From: Verrucomicrobiota bacterium
GTDB taxonomy: Bacteria; Verrucomicrobiota; Verrucomicrobiia; Verrucomicrobiales; DEV007
Length of the DNA: 64,000 nt
Assembly (NCBI GenBank): GCA_018970725.1
Contig: JAGWVU010000001.1
Location: 145,264 to 209,263, forward strand
Reading direction: 5' to 3'
Shown one piece after another: positions 8,536 to 17,084 of the stretch (position 1 is the stretch's first letter; each line of letters begins with the position of its first letter). Made by a program: the position numbers and the translations under genes. The notes under the pieces are model-generated. The model saw nothing but the letters and a program-made list of their open reading frames with translations, was not told where the DNA came from and ran no database searches.

Positions 8536-10083
8536 CTACTTGACCCGAATGGCAAGAATACTGCGATTTTCCCCGTCGCTGACCCGCAGAAGCAGGACGG
8601 TCCCCGTGAAATCCTTGCGGGCCTTGAGGGCCTCCGCCACCGTGGCGACCGGCACCTGATTCACCTCCACGATCACCATACCCGCTTCGAGTCCGGCGTC
8701 GGCCGCCACGGAATCGCCTTTGACGCTCTCCACCACCACGCCGGCCACGTCGTCGGGCAGGCGGAACTTTTCCCGGCTTGCCGAATCCAGTTCCGCGATT
8801 TCCACGCCTTCGAGGAATTTCATGGGGGTTCCGGGAGCTCCAGGTGCGCCCGGCGCGCCTCCGAGGAATTCGCGCGGATCGTCCGGCAATTCAGCGAGTG
8901 AGAGTTTGATGGTGCGCACGTCGCCAGCCCGGAAGATCTCGAAAGAGACCTCCTCCGAGGGGCGGGTGTTGCTGATGACGAGCCGGAGCTTGTCCGGGTT
9001 CTCCGCCCGGGCCCCGTTATACTTCAAAATGATGTCACTCGGCTTCAACCCTGCCTTCGAAGCGGGCGTGTTCGGATAAACATGCGAAATTGCGACCCCG
9101 TAGTTCTCCTTCCATCCGAGCGCCTCGGCCAGGTCGGGTTCAAGCGGCTGCAGCGAGACCCCGAGGAATCCCCGCCGGACCTTGCCGTCTCCTTCGAGCA
9201 GTTTCTCCACCATCTCGATCGCCATCATCGAGGGAATCGCGAATCCGATCCCCACGTTACCGCCGCCTGCTCCCCCCTGGATGGCTGTATTGATTCCGAC
9301 CAACCTCCCGGCGGCGTCGATCAATGCACCGCCGGAATTCCCCCGGTTGATCGCCGCATCGGTCTGGATGAAGTTCGCGTAATCGACGATCTGCACGTCG
9401 GTTGCACTCCGGCCGAGCGCGCTCACGATGCCCATCGTCACGGTCTGGGCCAAGCCGAAGGGGTTGCCGATAGCAAACATCACGTCCCCCACCCGGAGCC
9501 GGTTCGAATCCCCCACGGGAATGACCGGCAGATTGGTCCCGTCGATTTTGATCAGGGCCACGTCGCTCTTCGGATCGCTCACCACCAGAGTGGCCTCGAA
9601 CGACCTGGATTCCCCCTGCAGCTCGACCCGCAAGCCCTTTGACTCCTCGACCACGTGATTGTTGGTCAAAATGTAACCGTCGGGCGAAACGATCACCCCC
9701 GATCCCGTCACCGGCTGGGTCTCCGGCATCTGACCCTCCGGAAGTCCGTCGGGGAACAATCGCTTGAAGAAAGGCTCGTTGAAAAAGTCGGGCAGCTCTG
9801 CGTTTCCCTCCCTTTTCGAGAAAATCGTCACCACCGCCGGAGTCGCCTTGGCCAACATATCGGCATAGCTCGTCACCGCCGCCCCGCCTGGAGGCAGCGG
9901 CGCCTGATCAAACTTGAGTTTTTTGGTCCACTCCGCGGAAGTGATCTTCCCGGGCTTCGCGGGGGCCGCTTTGGCGGGTTCCGGAGGCTTCGGAGGAACC
10001 GGCTGGGGCTTCTCCTGCGCCCGGATTGGAAGGACGGCCGAAAGGGCGAGAAGGAGCGCGGTGGAAAAGGATTGCGTTTTCAT
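8536..10083 (-). CDS. degQ: HtrA/DegQ-family periplasmic serine protease with two PDZ domains
   Basis: A periplasmic protease/chaperone for misfolded envelope proteins. I choose the ATG at 10083, not an upstream in-frame start at 10215, because it gives a classic signal peptide (MKTQSFSTALLLALSAVLPIRAQ). A Pro/Lys/Ala-rich linker (~25-60) precedes the trypsin-like domain with the full triad: His143 in TNNHVVE, Asp174 in SDVALIKI and Ser250 in NRGNSGGAL. Two PDZ domains follow (about 290-390 and 420-515), separated by a Gly/Ala/Pro stretch near the second. Total ~515 residues, normal for DegP/DegQ. The lack of a long LA loop suggests DegQ or DegS-like over DegP, but paralogues cannot be assigned with certainty. 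The MreB-like gene follows after 21 nt. Confidence 0.92.
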   Translation of the reverse strand: MKTQSFSTALLLALSAVLPIRAQEKPQPVPPKPPEPAKAAPAKPGKITSAEWTKKLKFDQAPLPPGGAAVTSYADMLAKATPAVVTIFSKREGNAELPDFFNEPFFKRLFPDGLPEGQMPETQPVTGSGVIVSPDGYILTNNHVVEESKGLRVELQGESRSFEATLVVSDPKSDVALIKIDGTNLPVIPVGDSNRLRVGDVMFAIGNPFGLAQTVTMGIVSALGRSATDVQIVDYANFIQTDAAINRGNSGGALIDAAGRLVGINTAIQGGAGGGNVGIGFAIPSMMAIEMVEKLLEGDGKVRRGFLGVSLQPLEPDLAEALGWKENYGVAISHVYPNTPASKAGLKPSDIILKYNGARAENPDKLRLVISNTRPSEEVSFEIFRAGDVRTIKLSLAELPDDPREFLGGAPGAPGAPGTPMKFLEGVEIAELDSASREKFRLPDDVAGVVVESVKGDSVAADAGLEAGMVIVEVNQVPVATVAEALKARKDFTGTVLLLRVSDGENRSILAIRVK

Positions 10084-10211
10084 GGGGATCTTTTTGGTCG
10101 TGTCAGGAGTGGAGCCTGGAGGCAAAAGAGCGGGACGGATGGCCCGACGGAACAGCTTACGCTTCCCGGACGACAAGGACCAACATTCATCCGAAAAATA
10201 CGGGAGAAACC

Positions 10212-11069
10212 TCATTTCTGCCCCAAGGCGGTGTGGGCATTACGGCTCCACCAGCGGGCAACTTCGTCGGCATCGAAGCAATTGCGCCCGGGATAACCGG
10301 TGAGCATGCGGAAGGAATCGAACGCCTGCCGGACCACCAACAAGCTCCGGTCCTCTTGAATGGACTGGAAAAGCGCTCCGCGGGCCGCGGGCGAGGTCTG
10401 GCGTTGCAAGAGAAAGGCGCAGCGCTGCCGCTTGGTCTCACTCTGTTGGCCGTCGTGAAGCACCTGGATCAACGAGGCCACCGGGATGTCAGCCTCCGTC
10501 GCAGCGGTGGGAAAAATCTCCCGCGGATCGAGGGCGGGGGGCTCCGCCACCGTCGGCCGCTCATAAACCATTTGGATCCGGATCAAACTGGCATGGACCG
10601 CCTCATTGTCCGGATGGGAAACGGGCAATTGCGCCACTTTCGACCGGAGGGCTTCCCAAGCCTCGCGGTCCCGGCGCCAGATCGCGCGATCTTCAAGCCG
10701 GAGGATCTCCAATCTCCCGTCCGTCGGCACTGCGGCGGAGGAACCGCGCTCCCCGAAGACGGCGGGAGCGGACAACGCCGGGGCAAAGTGCAGACGTGCC
10801 TTGGCCACAAGCTGCAGGGTTTCGGCCGGAAACGCGACGGCCAGCCCCGCGAGCGAGCCGAGGACGAAAATCTGGGCCAGTACCGCGGTGAAAAAGACCC
10901 CGATTCCGCCCATCCCCCGCCGCCGGCGGTTCGTCCGGGGAACCGCAGGGTAATCAACCACCAGCTCGCCCGTAAAGCCCGTCCCTCCCTCTGCCGCCCG
11001 ACGCGAAGAGACATTTCCGTGAGAAGCGGGGGCCGGGTGGAGGTGGGCGGCGGGTTCGCGGGAGGCCAT
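10212..11069 (-). CDS. Single-pass membrane protein of unknown function
   Basis: 285 residues. A ~50-residue Pro/Ala/Arg-rich cytosolic N-terminus ends in an RRRR cluster, followed by one strong membrane segment (about 53-80, GGIGVFFTAVLAQIFVLGSL...) and a ~200-residue soluble, probably periplasmic, C-terminal domain rich in Arg, Glu and Ala. The positive-inside rule supports N-in topology. A shorter start at the Met just before the membrane segment is possible but would lose the basic anchor. I do not recognise the family. It sits 128 nt upstream of the HtrA gene on the same strand, and that gap probably holds the protease's own promoter, so the pairing may be incidental. Confidence 0.65.
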   Translation of the reverse strand: MASREPAAHLHPAPASHGNVSSRRAAEGGTGFTGELVVDYPAVPRTNRRRRGMGGIGVFFTAVLAQIFVLGSLAGLAVAFPAETLQLVAKARLHFAPALSAPAVFGERGSSAAVPTDGRLEILRLEDRAIWRRDREAWEALRSKVAQLPVSHPDNEAVHASLIRIQMVYERPTVAEPPALDPREIFPTAATEADIPVASLIQVLHDGQQSETKRQRCAFLLQRQTSPAARGALFQSIQEDRSLLVVRQAFDSFRMLTGYPGRNCFDADEVARWWSRNAHTALGQK

Positions 11070-11134
11070 CGGTCTCTATGGGACGCAGGAAACGGAGAGT
11101 TCCATGGAACCTAATTTCAGAAACGCTGTCAAGT

Positions 11135-11722
11135 CTAGCCGTAGTAGGCCGGTTCGCCACCCGTTTTCCACTTGATGTTGCATCCGCTGCTGGGGCGGCT
11201 CCGGCGTGGATCGATTCTCACCCCGCGGAGCGTGGACTCGATCGCCGACCGGAGTTGGGCTCCGGTCACCGGGGCGGCGTTTCCGGGCCGCGAGCCATCG
11301 TATTGCCCGGTGTAGCAAAGCTCGCCCTTGCCGTTGAACAGGAAGAAATCCGGAGTGCATGCGGCAAAATAGGCCTTCGCCACCTCCTGGGTCTCGTCGA
11401 AGAGATACGGAAACTCCCACCCGTGCGCCGCGGCGAATTCCGCCATGCGGGAGGGACCATCCTCGGGATAGGCTTCTACGTCGTTCGAGTTGATCGCCAC
11501 GAAGGCGACGTTGCGCCTGGCGAAGTCAGCGGCCAGCTCGCCAAGGTGGGAGGCCAGATGCTTGACGTAAGGGCAATGATTGCAGGCAAAAACGACCACG
11601 AGGGCGTCGTGCCCCTGGAGCAACTCAGGCAGGCGGTGGCGTTGTCCCCTGGCGTCAGGCAGTTCAAATGCGGGAGCCGCAGCTCCCGGCTTCAATTCAA
11701 AGGTCGATCGGACTTCTCCCAT
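11135..11722 (-). CDS. Thioredoxin-fold (AhpC/TSA-like) family protein
   Basis: A 195-residue thioredoxin-fold protein of the redoxin/peroxiredoxin-like group. The N-terminal PGAAAPAFELPDARG is the usual AhpC/TSA opening. The active site reads CNHCPYVK (residues ~47-54), a CxxC followed by Pro and Lys, typical of the large family of thiol oxidoreductases annotated as thioredoxin family protein. Downstream elements AINSNDVEAYPEDGP and TPDFFLFN, with the cis-Pro, support the fold. No signal peptide, so cytosolic. A poorly conserved tail of ~25 residues includes one extra Cys. It could reduce a peroxide or a protein disulfide; the substrate is not readable. OsmC lies directly upstream on the same strand, consistent with an oxidative-stress theme. 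Confidence 0.85.
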   Translation of the reverse strand: MGEVRSTFELKPGAAAPAFELPDARGQRHRLPELLQGHDALVVVFACNHCPYVKHLASHLGELAADFARRNVAFVAINSNDVEAYPEDGPSRMAEFAAAHGWEFPYLFDETQEVAKAYFAACTPDFFLFNGKGELCYTGQYDGSRPGNAAPVTGAQLRSAIESTLRGVRIDPRRSRPSSGCNIKWKTGGEPAYYG

Positions 11723-11780
11723 AGTCGGATCTCAGCCAAAAGCGAAATTCCCGCGATTTTCAAGACGGAAATTCACCGCC

Positions 11781-12209
11781 TCACTGCGCCTCCGTGATTC
11801 GTTCACCCCAGACGAAGCGCATCGGCTTTTCGATCTCCGGGTTGAGACTTTGGTGGACCGGACAGGCATGAGCCGCGGTTTCCAGCGCCTGGGTGTGCCG
11901 AAGCCCGGGATCGGAGGGGCACTCCAGGGTGATTTCGAGACGGGCGATCCGGCGCGGAGGCGAGGCCGACATGATTTTTCCGACCCGGATCGCGGTGCCC
12001 CGGAGGTCGATCCCGTGCCGCTCTGCGTAAATCCCCATCACCGTGAGCACACAGGAACCCAACGCGGTGGCCACCAAATCGGTCGGGGAAAAACTCTCGC
12101 CCCGTCCCTGGTTGTCCACGGGGGCATCCGTGCAAACCATCGCCCCCGACGGTCCGTGCGTGGCTTGCACCCGCAGGTTGCCTTGATACTCCATTCGGAT
12201 CTCGACCAT
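11781..12209 (-). CDS. OsmC/Ohr family protein
   Basis: A 142-residue OsmC-type protein, a small homodimer that reduces organic hydroperoxides through two cysteines. Both are present: Cys53 in TALGSCVLT and Cys116 in AAHACPVH. The core FSPTDLVATALGSC signature is standard. The open frame runs ~330 codons further upstream, but that part is antisense to the PIG-L gene and has no conserved content, so I start at the ATG at 12209, which matches family length. It is divergent from the PIG-L gene across a 78-nt gap containing a perfect inverted repeat (GATTCC-AGC-GGAATC, 12253-12267) that could be an operator. It probably acts with the neighbouring thioredoxin-like protein. Confidence 0.88.
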   Translation of the reverse strand: MVEIRMEYQGNLRVQATHGPSGAMVCTDAPVDNQGRGESFSPTDLVATALGSCVLTVMGIYAERHGIDLRGTAIRVGKIMSASPPRRIARLEITLECPSDPGLRHTQALETAAHACPVHQSLNPEIEKPMRFVWGERITEAQ

Positions 12210-12287
12210 GGGTTCAGTTTCGGCATTTTTCGGCTTCTGGCCAACGAAACTTGATTCCAGCGGAATCCGCCGTCTAGAGTAGAGGCG

Positions 12288-13106
12288 ATGCCAGACCGTG
12301 CCTTCGCCATCTTCGCTCACCCCGATGACATCGAGTTTTTGGCTGCGGGCACGCTTTTGCGGCTGCGGGAAGCCGGTTGGGAGACTCACTATATGACGCT
12401 CTCGAGCGGCGATTGTGGTAGCACTGTTTTCACCGCCCAGCAGACTGCGGAGATCCGCAACAAGGAGGCCCGGACCGCTGCCGGTTTGCTCGGCGCCAAG
12501 TTCCACGGCGCCCCGGGCCGCGACCTTCAGATTTTCTACAACATCGATCTGCTGCGCTGGCTGGCCGCCGTGATCCGTGAGGTGAATCCGCGCATCATCC
12601 TCACCCATTCCCCGGAAGACTACATGGAAGATCACCAGAACACCTCGCGTCTCACGGTGACCGCGGCCTTCGCCCGGGGGGTTCCAAACTTCGGCACCCA
12701 TCCGCCCAGCGAGTCCGTGGACGGAGAGGTCACGATCTACCACGCCATGCCACATGGCCTCCGCGACCCCCTCCGCCGCCGCATCGTCCCCGGATCGTTT
12801 GTCGATACGGGCGCCTTTCACGAAACGAAACGGGAGGCTCTCGCGGCGCACGCCAGCCAGAGGGACTGGTTGGATCGCACCCAGGGAATGGGGAATTATG
12901 TGAGCGCCATGGACGCACTGTCTCTCGAAGTCGGCCGGATGTCGGGCGCGTTCACTCATGCCGAGGGCTGGCGCCGCCACAGTCATCTCGGCTTTTCGCT
13001 CCAGGATTCCGACCCGCTCGCCGCTGCGCTCGGCCCGCACTATCTTCTCAACCAAGCCTATGAGGATTCCTTGAACGCCGGAGCCTTTCCCCCGCCCGCT
13101 TCCTGA
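12288..13106 (+). CDS. PIG-L family deacetylase
   Basis: A 272-residue zinc-dependent N-deacetylase of the GlcNAc-PI de-N-acetylase/LmbE type. The diagnostic AHPDD (residues 10-14) supplies zinc ligands and the catalytic Asp, and the second site is seen in HSPEDYMEDHQNT near residue 105. These enzymes remove acetyl groups from N-acetylglucosamine-containing small molecules or glycolipids, or related amides; the substrate cannot be inferred here. Length is normal and there is no signal peptide. It diverges from osmC. A TTGATT (12251-12256) and TAGAGT (12275-12280) pair with 18-nt spacing could be its promoter, which would give a nearly leaderless transcript. A GNAT gene follows after 61 nt on the same strand. 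Confidence 0.88.
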   Translation: MPDRAFAIFAHPDDIEFLAAGTLLRLREAGWETHYMTLSSGDCGSTVFTAQQTAEIRNKEARTAAGLLGAKFHGAPGRDLQIFYNIDLLRWLAAVIREVNPRIILTHSPEDYMEDHQNTSRLTVTAAFARGVPNFGTHPPSESVDGEVTIYHAMPHGLRDPLRRRIVPGSFVDTGAFHETKREALAAHASQRDWLDRTQGMGNYVSAMDALSLEVGRMSGAFTHAEGWRRHSHLGFSLQDSDPLAAALGPHYLLNQAYEDSLNAGAFPPPAS

Positions 13107-13167
13107 CTCCCGCTTCCAACGGATTGGACGAACCGCCAACCCGGGCGATATTGGCCAAGCATCTGTC

Positions 13168-13668
13168 ATGCCGTCCAGACCCATCGAAATCCGCCTCGCC
13201 ACCAAGGCCGATATCCCCGATTTGCTCTCCCTCGCGGCTCTCGCCGAACGGGAGGATCACATGGGGCGGTTTCCCCACACCTCGAAAGAGACTCTGACCC
13301 GTTCCCTCTTCGCTCCGGGGGCTTTTTGCGGCGCACTCGTCGCGGATATGAACGGACCGATCGTCGGGGTAGCCCATTTTCACCATTTTTGGCCGGCCGT
13401 GATTCCCCAACCGATTCTCGCGCTTGATGACCTTTATGTGGTCGAGGACTACCGATCCGAGGGCATTGGCTCAAGACTGATCAAAGGCCTTTGCAAGCTG
13501 GCGATCGAGTTCGATTGCTCCCACCTCGACTTCACCGTGCGGCGCAACAACCGCGGGGCCCTGCGTTTTTATCGCAAGCTCGGGGCGATCGTCTTCAGCG
13601 ATATCCGCTACTGCCGTTACGACCGTAAGGCGATGCAAAAGCTGGCCGAGCAGCTGGCCCCGGATTGA
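13168..13668 (+). CDS. GNAT family N-acetyltransferase
   Basis: A 166-residue GCN5-related acetyltransferase that moves an acetyl group from acetyl-CoA to an amine. The acetyl-CoA pyrophosphate loop (motif A) is visible as LYVVEDYRSEGIGSRLI (about residues 92-108), with the R-x-x-G-x-G core. The C-terminal NNRGALRFYRKLGA segment is the usual motif B. The substrate is not readable. It lies 61 nt after the PIG-L deacetylase on the same strand, so the two could act on the same amino sugar, but that is speculation. It converges on the DsbD-like gene with only 19 nt between the stops. Confidence 0.88.
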   Translation: MPSRPIEIRLATKADIPDLLSLAALAEREDHMGRFPHTSKETLTRSLFAPGAFCGALVADMNGPIVGVAHFHHFWPAVIPQPILALDDLYVVEDYRSEGIGSRLIKGLCKLAIEFDCSHLDFTVRRNNRGALRFYRKLGAIVFSDIRYCRYDRKAMQKLAEQLAPD

Positions 13669-13687
13669 TGGAATCGGCGACCCGTGG

Positions 13688-15829
13688 TCAGGTCCCCAGG
13701 GCGGCGCGGGCGGACAACAGCACGGCCGTGATGATCCAAAAGAAGACCAGCACTCCGGCGGTGAAGGCCAGTCCGTGGTGCAGAATCCGCCGCCGGTCCT
13801 CTCCGGCTTGGGAGACAAAGCCCATGATCTTCAGCGTGATCACCGGGAAGACACAGGGCATCAGGTTGAGGATCATTCCACCGAGGAACGCGCCGCCCAG
13901 GGCCGCCCAGAGGCCAAGCTCCCGCGCAACCGCCGGTGGGGATGCAGAGCCCTCCGCCCCGCCCCGCACCGCGTCGACGATCACCGCCGGAGTCAGCAGG
14001 TTCGGCAAAACCTGCGGAGGCACCGTCTTGTCCTTTGAGAAGAGGAGGTAGAGCGGGACCCCATTGCGGTCAAACTTCTGCAAAACCTCGAGAACAGCGG
14101 GGTCCTCGCGCGTCCAGTCGATTTCCAGAAAAGCGACCCCTTTCTCCGCAAAGACACGCTGAACCTCTGCGCTGTGGATCGCCGGTTTGTTCGCTTGGCA
14201 GGTGACGCACCACGACGCGGTGAAATCGACAAAGACCGCCTTGCCTTGATCCTGAAGGGAGGAGATCTCCGCCATGACATCGTGCGCCACCACAGGGCGC
14301 TCCTGCCCCGCCCCCCGGGAGGCGAATTGGAAGGCGACGAGCAGGAGCACCGCCCCGGCCCCCCACGCCACGCGACGAGTCCGCTCCTCCCGGGCGGGCG
14401 TGCCGAACCGACCAAAGATCCAAGCGGCTGCGGCGACGAGGATCAAGGCGGCAAAGCCAAGGAACAGGCCATCCGAATCGACCTGTTGAGCCAGGACGGA
14501 AAGCAGCCAGGCCATCACCACCACCATCGGAAACGCCATGGCCTGCTTGAAGGTCTCCATCCAGGCGCCAGGCCTAGGCAACCGGGAAATCCACGCGGGA
14601 AAAGCCGAAAGCAGGAGATACGGAGTGGCCATACCCAGACCAATCAGGGTGAAAATCAGCACCGCGATGCCGAGCGGAGCTCCCAAGGCATAGGTGATGG
14701 CAAAACCCATCGCCGGCGCGGTGCAAGGCGTGGCCAGCAAAGTCGCTAGCGCTCCGCTGAAGAAGGAGCCGGCCAGCCCTTCCCGATGCGTCAGATCCGC
14801 TCCCACCCCACTCAGGCTGCCTCCTACCTCGAAAACGCCGAACAGGTTGAGGGCAATCAGCAACATCACCGCAGCCAGGCAGGTGACGATCAACGGGCGC
14901 TGCAGCCAATAACCCCACCCCTTTGGTCCTTCCCCGTTTCCCTTGGCACCCGGCTCTGCTTCCTCCCCAGGTTGCCCGGTCGGCACCGCCGGCCCGCCGA
15001 TCCTCCAGGCTGCGGAATCGCCATCCACCGCCAGCACGCCTCCCGTCTCCGGCGGGAAGATCCCGGTGAACTCCGGGGCGGCCGCGGTGGTGACGACCAG
15101 CTTCCCCTCGATCCGCCTCACCTTCTGCGGAGAGGCCGAATTCGTGATTCCAGCTGCGGCCGGATAAAAATAGAGCCTGGCGGGATCGGTCGGAACCATC
15201 CCGCCATCCGTCAGGCTGAAGGTCACTTCCCGGGTCGCGGAGTCGTAGACCGTTTCGACGGCCCAATCCACGCTTTTCGGCAGAGCGGCCGCCACGCCGG
15301 AAATCACGTCGGCACCGGAGGCGCCGCCCCTTTTCCAATCGAGCTTCGCGCTCCCCCGCACACAGGTCTCCGCACAAACCAGCCAGACGGCTTCGGCAGC
15401 GATCGCGGAGGGCAGCCCCCCGCCCGGAGGCGGCGTGATGGTGGCCAGCAGCACGACCTCCTTCTCGTAGCCATAACTGCGATACCCCGCCGCATCGAAC
15501 CGGTGCGGAACCGGAAACAGGAGCGGCCCGACCGTGTAACCCTCCGGCAAGGTCCAGGTCACCTCCGGCGCGGCCCCGGGACTGCCCGGGTTTTCCCAAT
15601 ACACATGCCACCCCTCTTCGATGGCAAGGTGAATGCCCGCCAGGAAAGGCTCCCCGGCCGCGCGCGGACGATCGTCCACCAGCAGCCGCGCTTCCACATG
15701 GCTCCGCGAGGGCAAGGCCCAACCGGGACCGATCCCGATCCATAAGAAAAGGGCGGCACAAAAGATCTCCAGTTGAATCCTTGGAAGAGCCATCGGAACG
15801 GAGCGCCCGGCCGTCAGGAAGCATTTCAT
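13688..15829 (-). CDS. DsbD-like thiol:disulfide reductase with permuted domain order
   Basis: A 713-residue inner-membrane protein that should carry electrons from cytosolic thioredoxin to the periplasm. From the ATG at 15829: signal region; DsbD N-terminal domain with Cys152/Cys156 (VCAETC); then at ~304 the second half of the usual transmembrane domain (GWGYWLQRP, LNLFGVFEVGG, LATLLATPCTAPAMG with Cys369); a thioredoxin domain (~515-625) with ASWCVTC, Cys541/Cys544; and last, at ~640-713, the first half of the transmembrane domain (LNLMPCVFPVITLK with Cys659, HGLAFTAGVLVFF). Normal DsbD has this half before the GWG segment. All six redox cysteines are kept, so function is plausible. A TTG start at 15895 is possible but gives no better signal. 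It is followed convergently by the GNAT gene. Confidence 0.88.
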   Translation of the reverse strand: MKCFLTAGRSVPMALPRIQLEIFCAALFLWIGIGPGWALPSRSHVEARLLVDDRPRAAGEPFLAGIHLAIEEGWHVYWENPGSPGAAPEVTWTLPEGYTVGPLLFPVPHRFDAAGYRSYGYEKEVVLLATITPPPGGGLPSAIAAEAVWLVCAETCVRGSAKLDWKRGGASGADVISGVAAALPKSVDWAVETVYDSATREVTFSLTDGGMVPTDPARLYFYPAAAGITNSASPQKVRRIEGKLVVTTAAAPEFTGIFPPETGGVLAVDGDSAAWRIGGPAVPTGQPGEEAEPGAKGNGEGPKGWGYWLQRPLIVTCLAAVMLLIALNLFGVFEVGGSLSGVGADLTHREGLAGSFFSGALATLLATPCTAPAMGFAITYALGAPLGIAVLIFTLIGLGMATPYLLLSAFPAWISRLPRPGAWMETFKQAMAFPMVVVMAWLLSVLAQQVDSDGLFLGFAALILVAAAAWIFGRFGTPAREERTRRVAWGAGAVLLLVAFQFASRGAGQERPVVAHDVMAEISSLQDQGKAVFVDFTASWCVTCQANKPAIHSAEVQRVFAEKGVAFLEIDWTREDPAVLEVLQKFDRNGVPLYLLFSKDKTVPPQVLPNLLTPAVIVDAVRGGAEGSASPPAVARELGLWAALGGAFLGGMILNLMPCVFPVITLKIMGFVSQAGEDRRRILHHGLAFTAGVLVFFWIITAVLLSARAALGT

Positions 15830-15870
15830 AGCCTCCCTTTCACCGGGAATCCCCTTTTGGACGGAAACTC

Positions 15871-15912
15871 TCCGGCAAAGATCCGGGGGCGTCAATGGGA
15901 ACCCAGCACCCC
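15871..15912 (+). repeat. Copy A of a ~42-bp dispersed repeat beside the toxin-antitoxin pair
   Basis: This stretch, running TCCGGCA..GATC, GGGG, CGTCAATGGGAA, CCAGCA, matches 17043-17084 in the same orientation with about five mismatches and one single-base indel. It lies between the DsbD-like start and the PIN toxin stop. The remainder of the 15830-16038 gap shows no gene I can support. Confidence 0.6.
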
Positions 15913-16038
15913 GCCGAACCGAAGGGGCAAGGAACGTTCAGGCTGACAACGGAAATGCCTTTGCGGGAGATCATTCTGCTACGGTTTTCACGGTTGCAGG
16001 AGCGTGATCGGTCCAAGCGGTTTCCGGTTGTTTCCAAT

Positions 16039-16458
16039 TCAAACCCATGGGATGCACAATTTCCGGGCCGCGTCTCGCATCCGCCCATCCGCCGTGCAAA
16101 TCGGAAAATCCTGATGAAGGTCACACGCTGCCAGGTGGAGCGCGTCGAGTGTGCGCAGCGGCACCCCGGGATGGCATTGTTCCATGATGAGATTCGCTTT
16201 GCGCAGTTGAACGGAATCCATTGCATACAGCCAAAGTTGTTTGCTGGAGACCTGATCCAAAAACACCTGCCACGCCCGGCGCCGCTGACGGTCGTCAATC
16301 GCGCCAAGCCGCTCCTTCGATAGAAGGGCGGACCACACCTCAGTCATCGCCAATTCCGATGACGCAATCAATTGACCCTGCAGAGCGTCCTGATAAAGAT
16401 CGCTGTCCGGCTCCCGGACCAAAAGCTTGACCACCACTGAAGTGTCGAGATACATCAC
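16039..16458 (-). CDS. PIN-domain toxin (VapC-like)
   Basis: A 139-residue PIN-domain ribonuclease, the toxin half of a type II toxin-antitoxin pair. The acidic Mg-binding residues are in place: Asp5 (YLDTS), Glu40 (MTEVW), Asp105 (TLDALHLA) and Asp124 (TADGRM). VapC toxins usually cut tRNA or rRNA; the target is not predictable. Its ATG overlaps the antitoxin stop by 4 nt, the usual arrangement for coupled translation with antitoxin first. The active site looks intact, so the toxin is probably functional. The surrounding repeat copies suggest the pair could be a movable cassette. Confidence 0.87.
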   Translation of the reverse strand: MMYLDTSVVVKLLVREPDSDLYQDALQGQLIASSELAMTEVWSALLSKERLGAIDDRQRRRAWQVFLDQVSSKQLWLYAMDSVQLRKANLIMEQCHPGVPLRTLDALHLAACDLHQDFPICTADGRMRDAARKLCIPWV

Positions 16459-16799
16459 CAGCCCCGGCCGTCCCGATCTTCACGGATGATTTCTTGCGCG
16501 GCCGCACCCGTCCAAGCAGGCATATCCGCCAGGTGCTCCCTGGTTCCCCGAAAAGGCGCACGTTCCCTTGAGGCATCGATCGGCACCAGCCGGGCCTTGG
16601 GGCGGCCATCACTGGTGATCGTCACCACCCGCCCTAGCGCCACCTCCTCAAGCAAGGCGGAAAGGTGAGCCTTCGCTTTGCGCACGCTGACCGTCGGATC
16701 AATGGCGGCTTCGGAGCCCCGATCCCGAACAGATGAAGCACCTCCCTCCGCCTCCTCCGAGTCGGCGAGGCGCCAAGAACTTGCGCGCCTTTCTATCAT
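16455..16799 (-). CDS. Phd/YefM-type antitoxin
   Basis: The antitoxin partner of the PIN toxin. The C-terminal ~85 residues carry the prevent-host-death fold: VSVRKAKAHLSALLEEVALGRVVTITSDGRPKARLVPI is the standard DNA-binding pattern, followed by a toxin-binding tail. From the ATG at 16799 the protein is 114 residues. An earlier in-frame start at 16850 would add 17 residues. An acidic, low-complexity N-terminal stretch before the core is longer than usual. Antitoxins of this class repress their own operon, so an operator is expected just upstream, in 16800-16900, but I cannot point to it. The stop overlaps the toxin ATG. Confidence 0.82.
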   Translation of the reverse strand: MIERRASSWRLADSEEAEGGASSVRDRGSEAAIDPTVSVRKAKAHLSALLEEVALGRVVTITSDGRPKARLVPIDASRERAPFRGTREHLADMPAWTGAAAQEIIREDRDGRGW

Positions 16800-17042
16800 A
16801 TGAACAGCGTAGTCACGGAGAACCTCAGTGCAAGTGTTTTCCTGCTCCACCGCTCCCTGCGCCCCTCATTTCGTGAGGCGACGAGCGAGGGAACCGGGCC
16901 AGTTCAAAGTCCGCGCAGGCTGGCTTACATCTCGTCCACGGCTATCGCGACTCGGATCGATGAAAACGTGATCTGGCCTGAAGACACGGTTTCCCCGGAG
17001 TCCCAAACCTCCGCGCGGCGGAAAGCAGACGCTTCCGGCCCC

Positions 17043-17084
17043 TCCGGCAGGGATCTGGGGCGTCAATGGGAAGCCAGCATCCCT
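17043..17084 (+). repeat. Copy B of the ~42-bp dispersed repeat, overlapping the protease 3' end
   Basis: Direct-orientation match to 15871-15912, about 1.17 kb away on the other side of the toxin-antitoxin pair. On the minus strand it encodes the last residues (GMLASH) and the stop of the trypsin-like protease, so the repeat forms the end of that gene. The 16800-17042 stretch between antitoxin and repeat holds no supported gene. Confidence 0.6.

Noticed and set aside
11099..11110. Perfect 12-bp palindrome GTTCCATGGAAC between two genes
   Set aside because: Short palindromes of this length are expected by chance in 64 kb; no second copy noticed and no promoter context.
12210..13205. N-terminal extension of the OsmC reading frame
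   Set aside because: Antisense to the PIG-L gene; OsmC proteins are ~140 residues and an ATG at 12209 fits.
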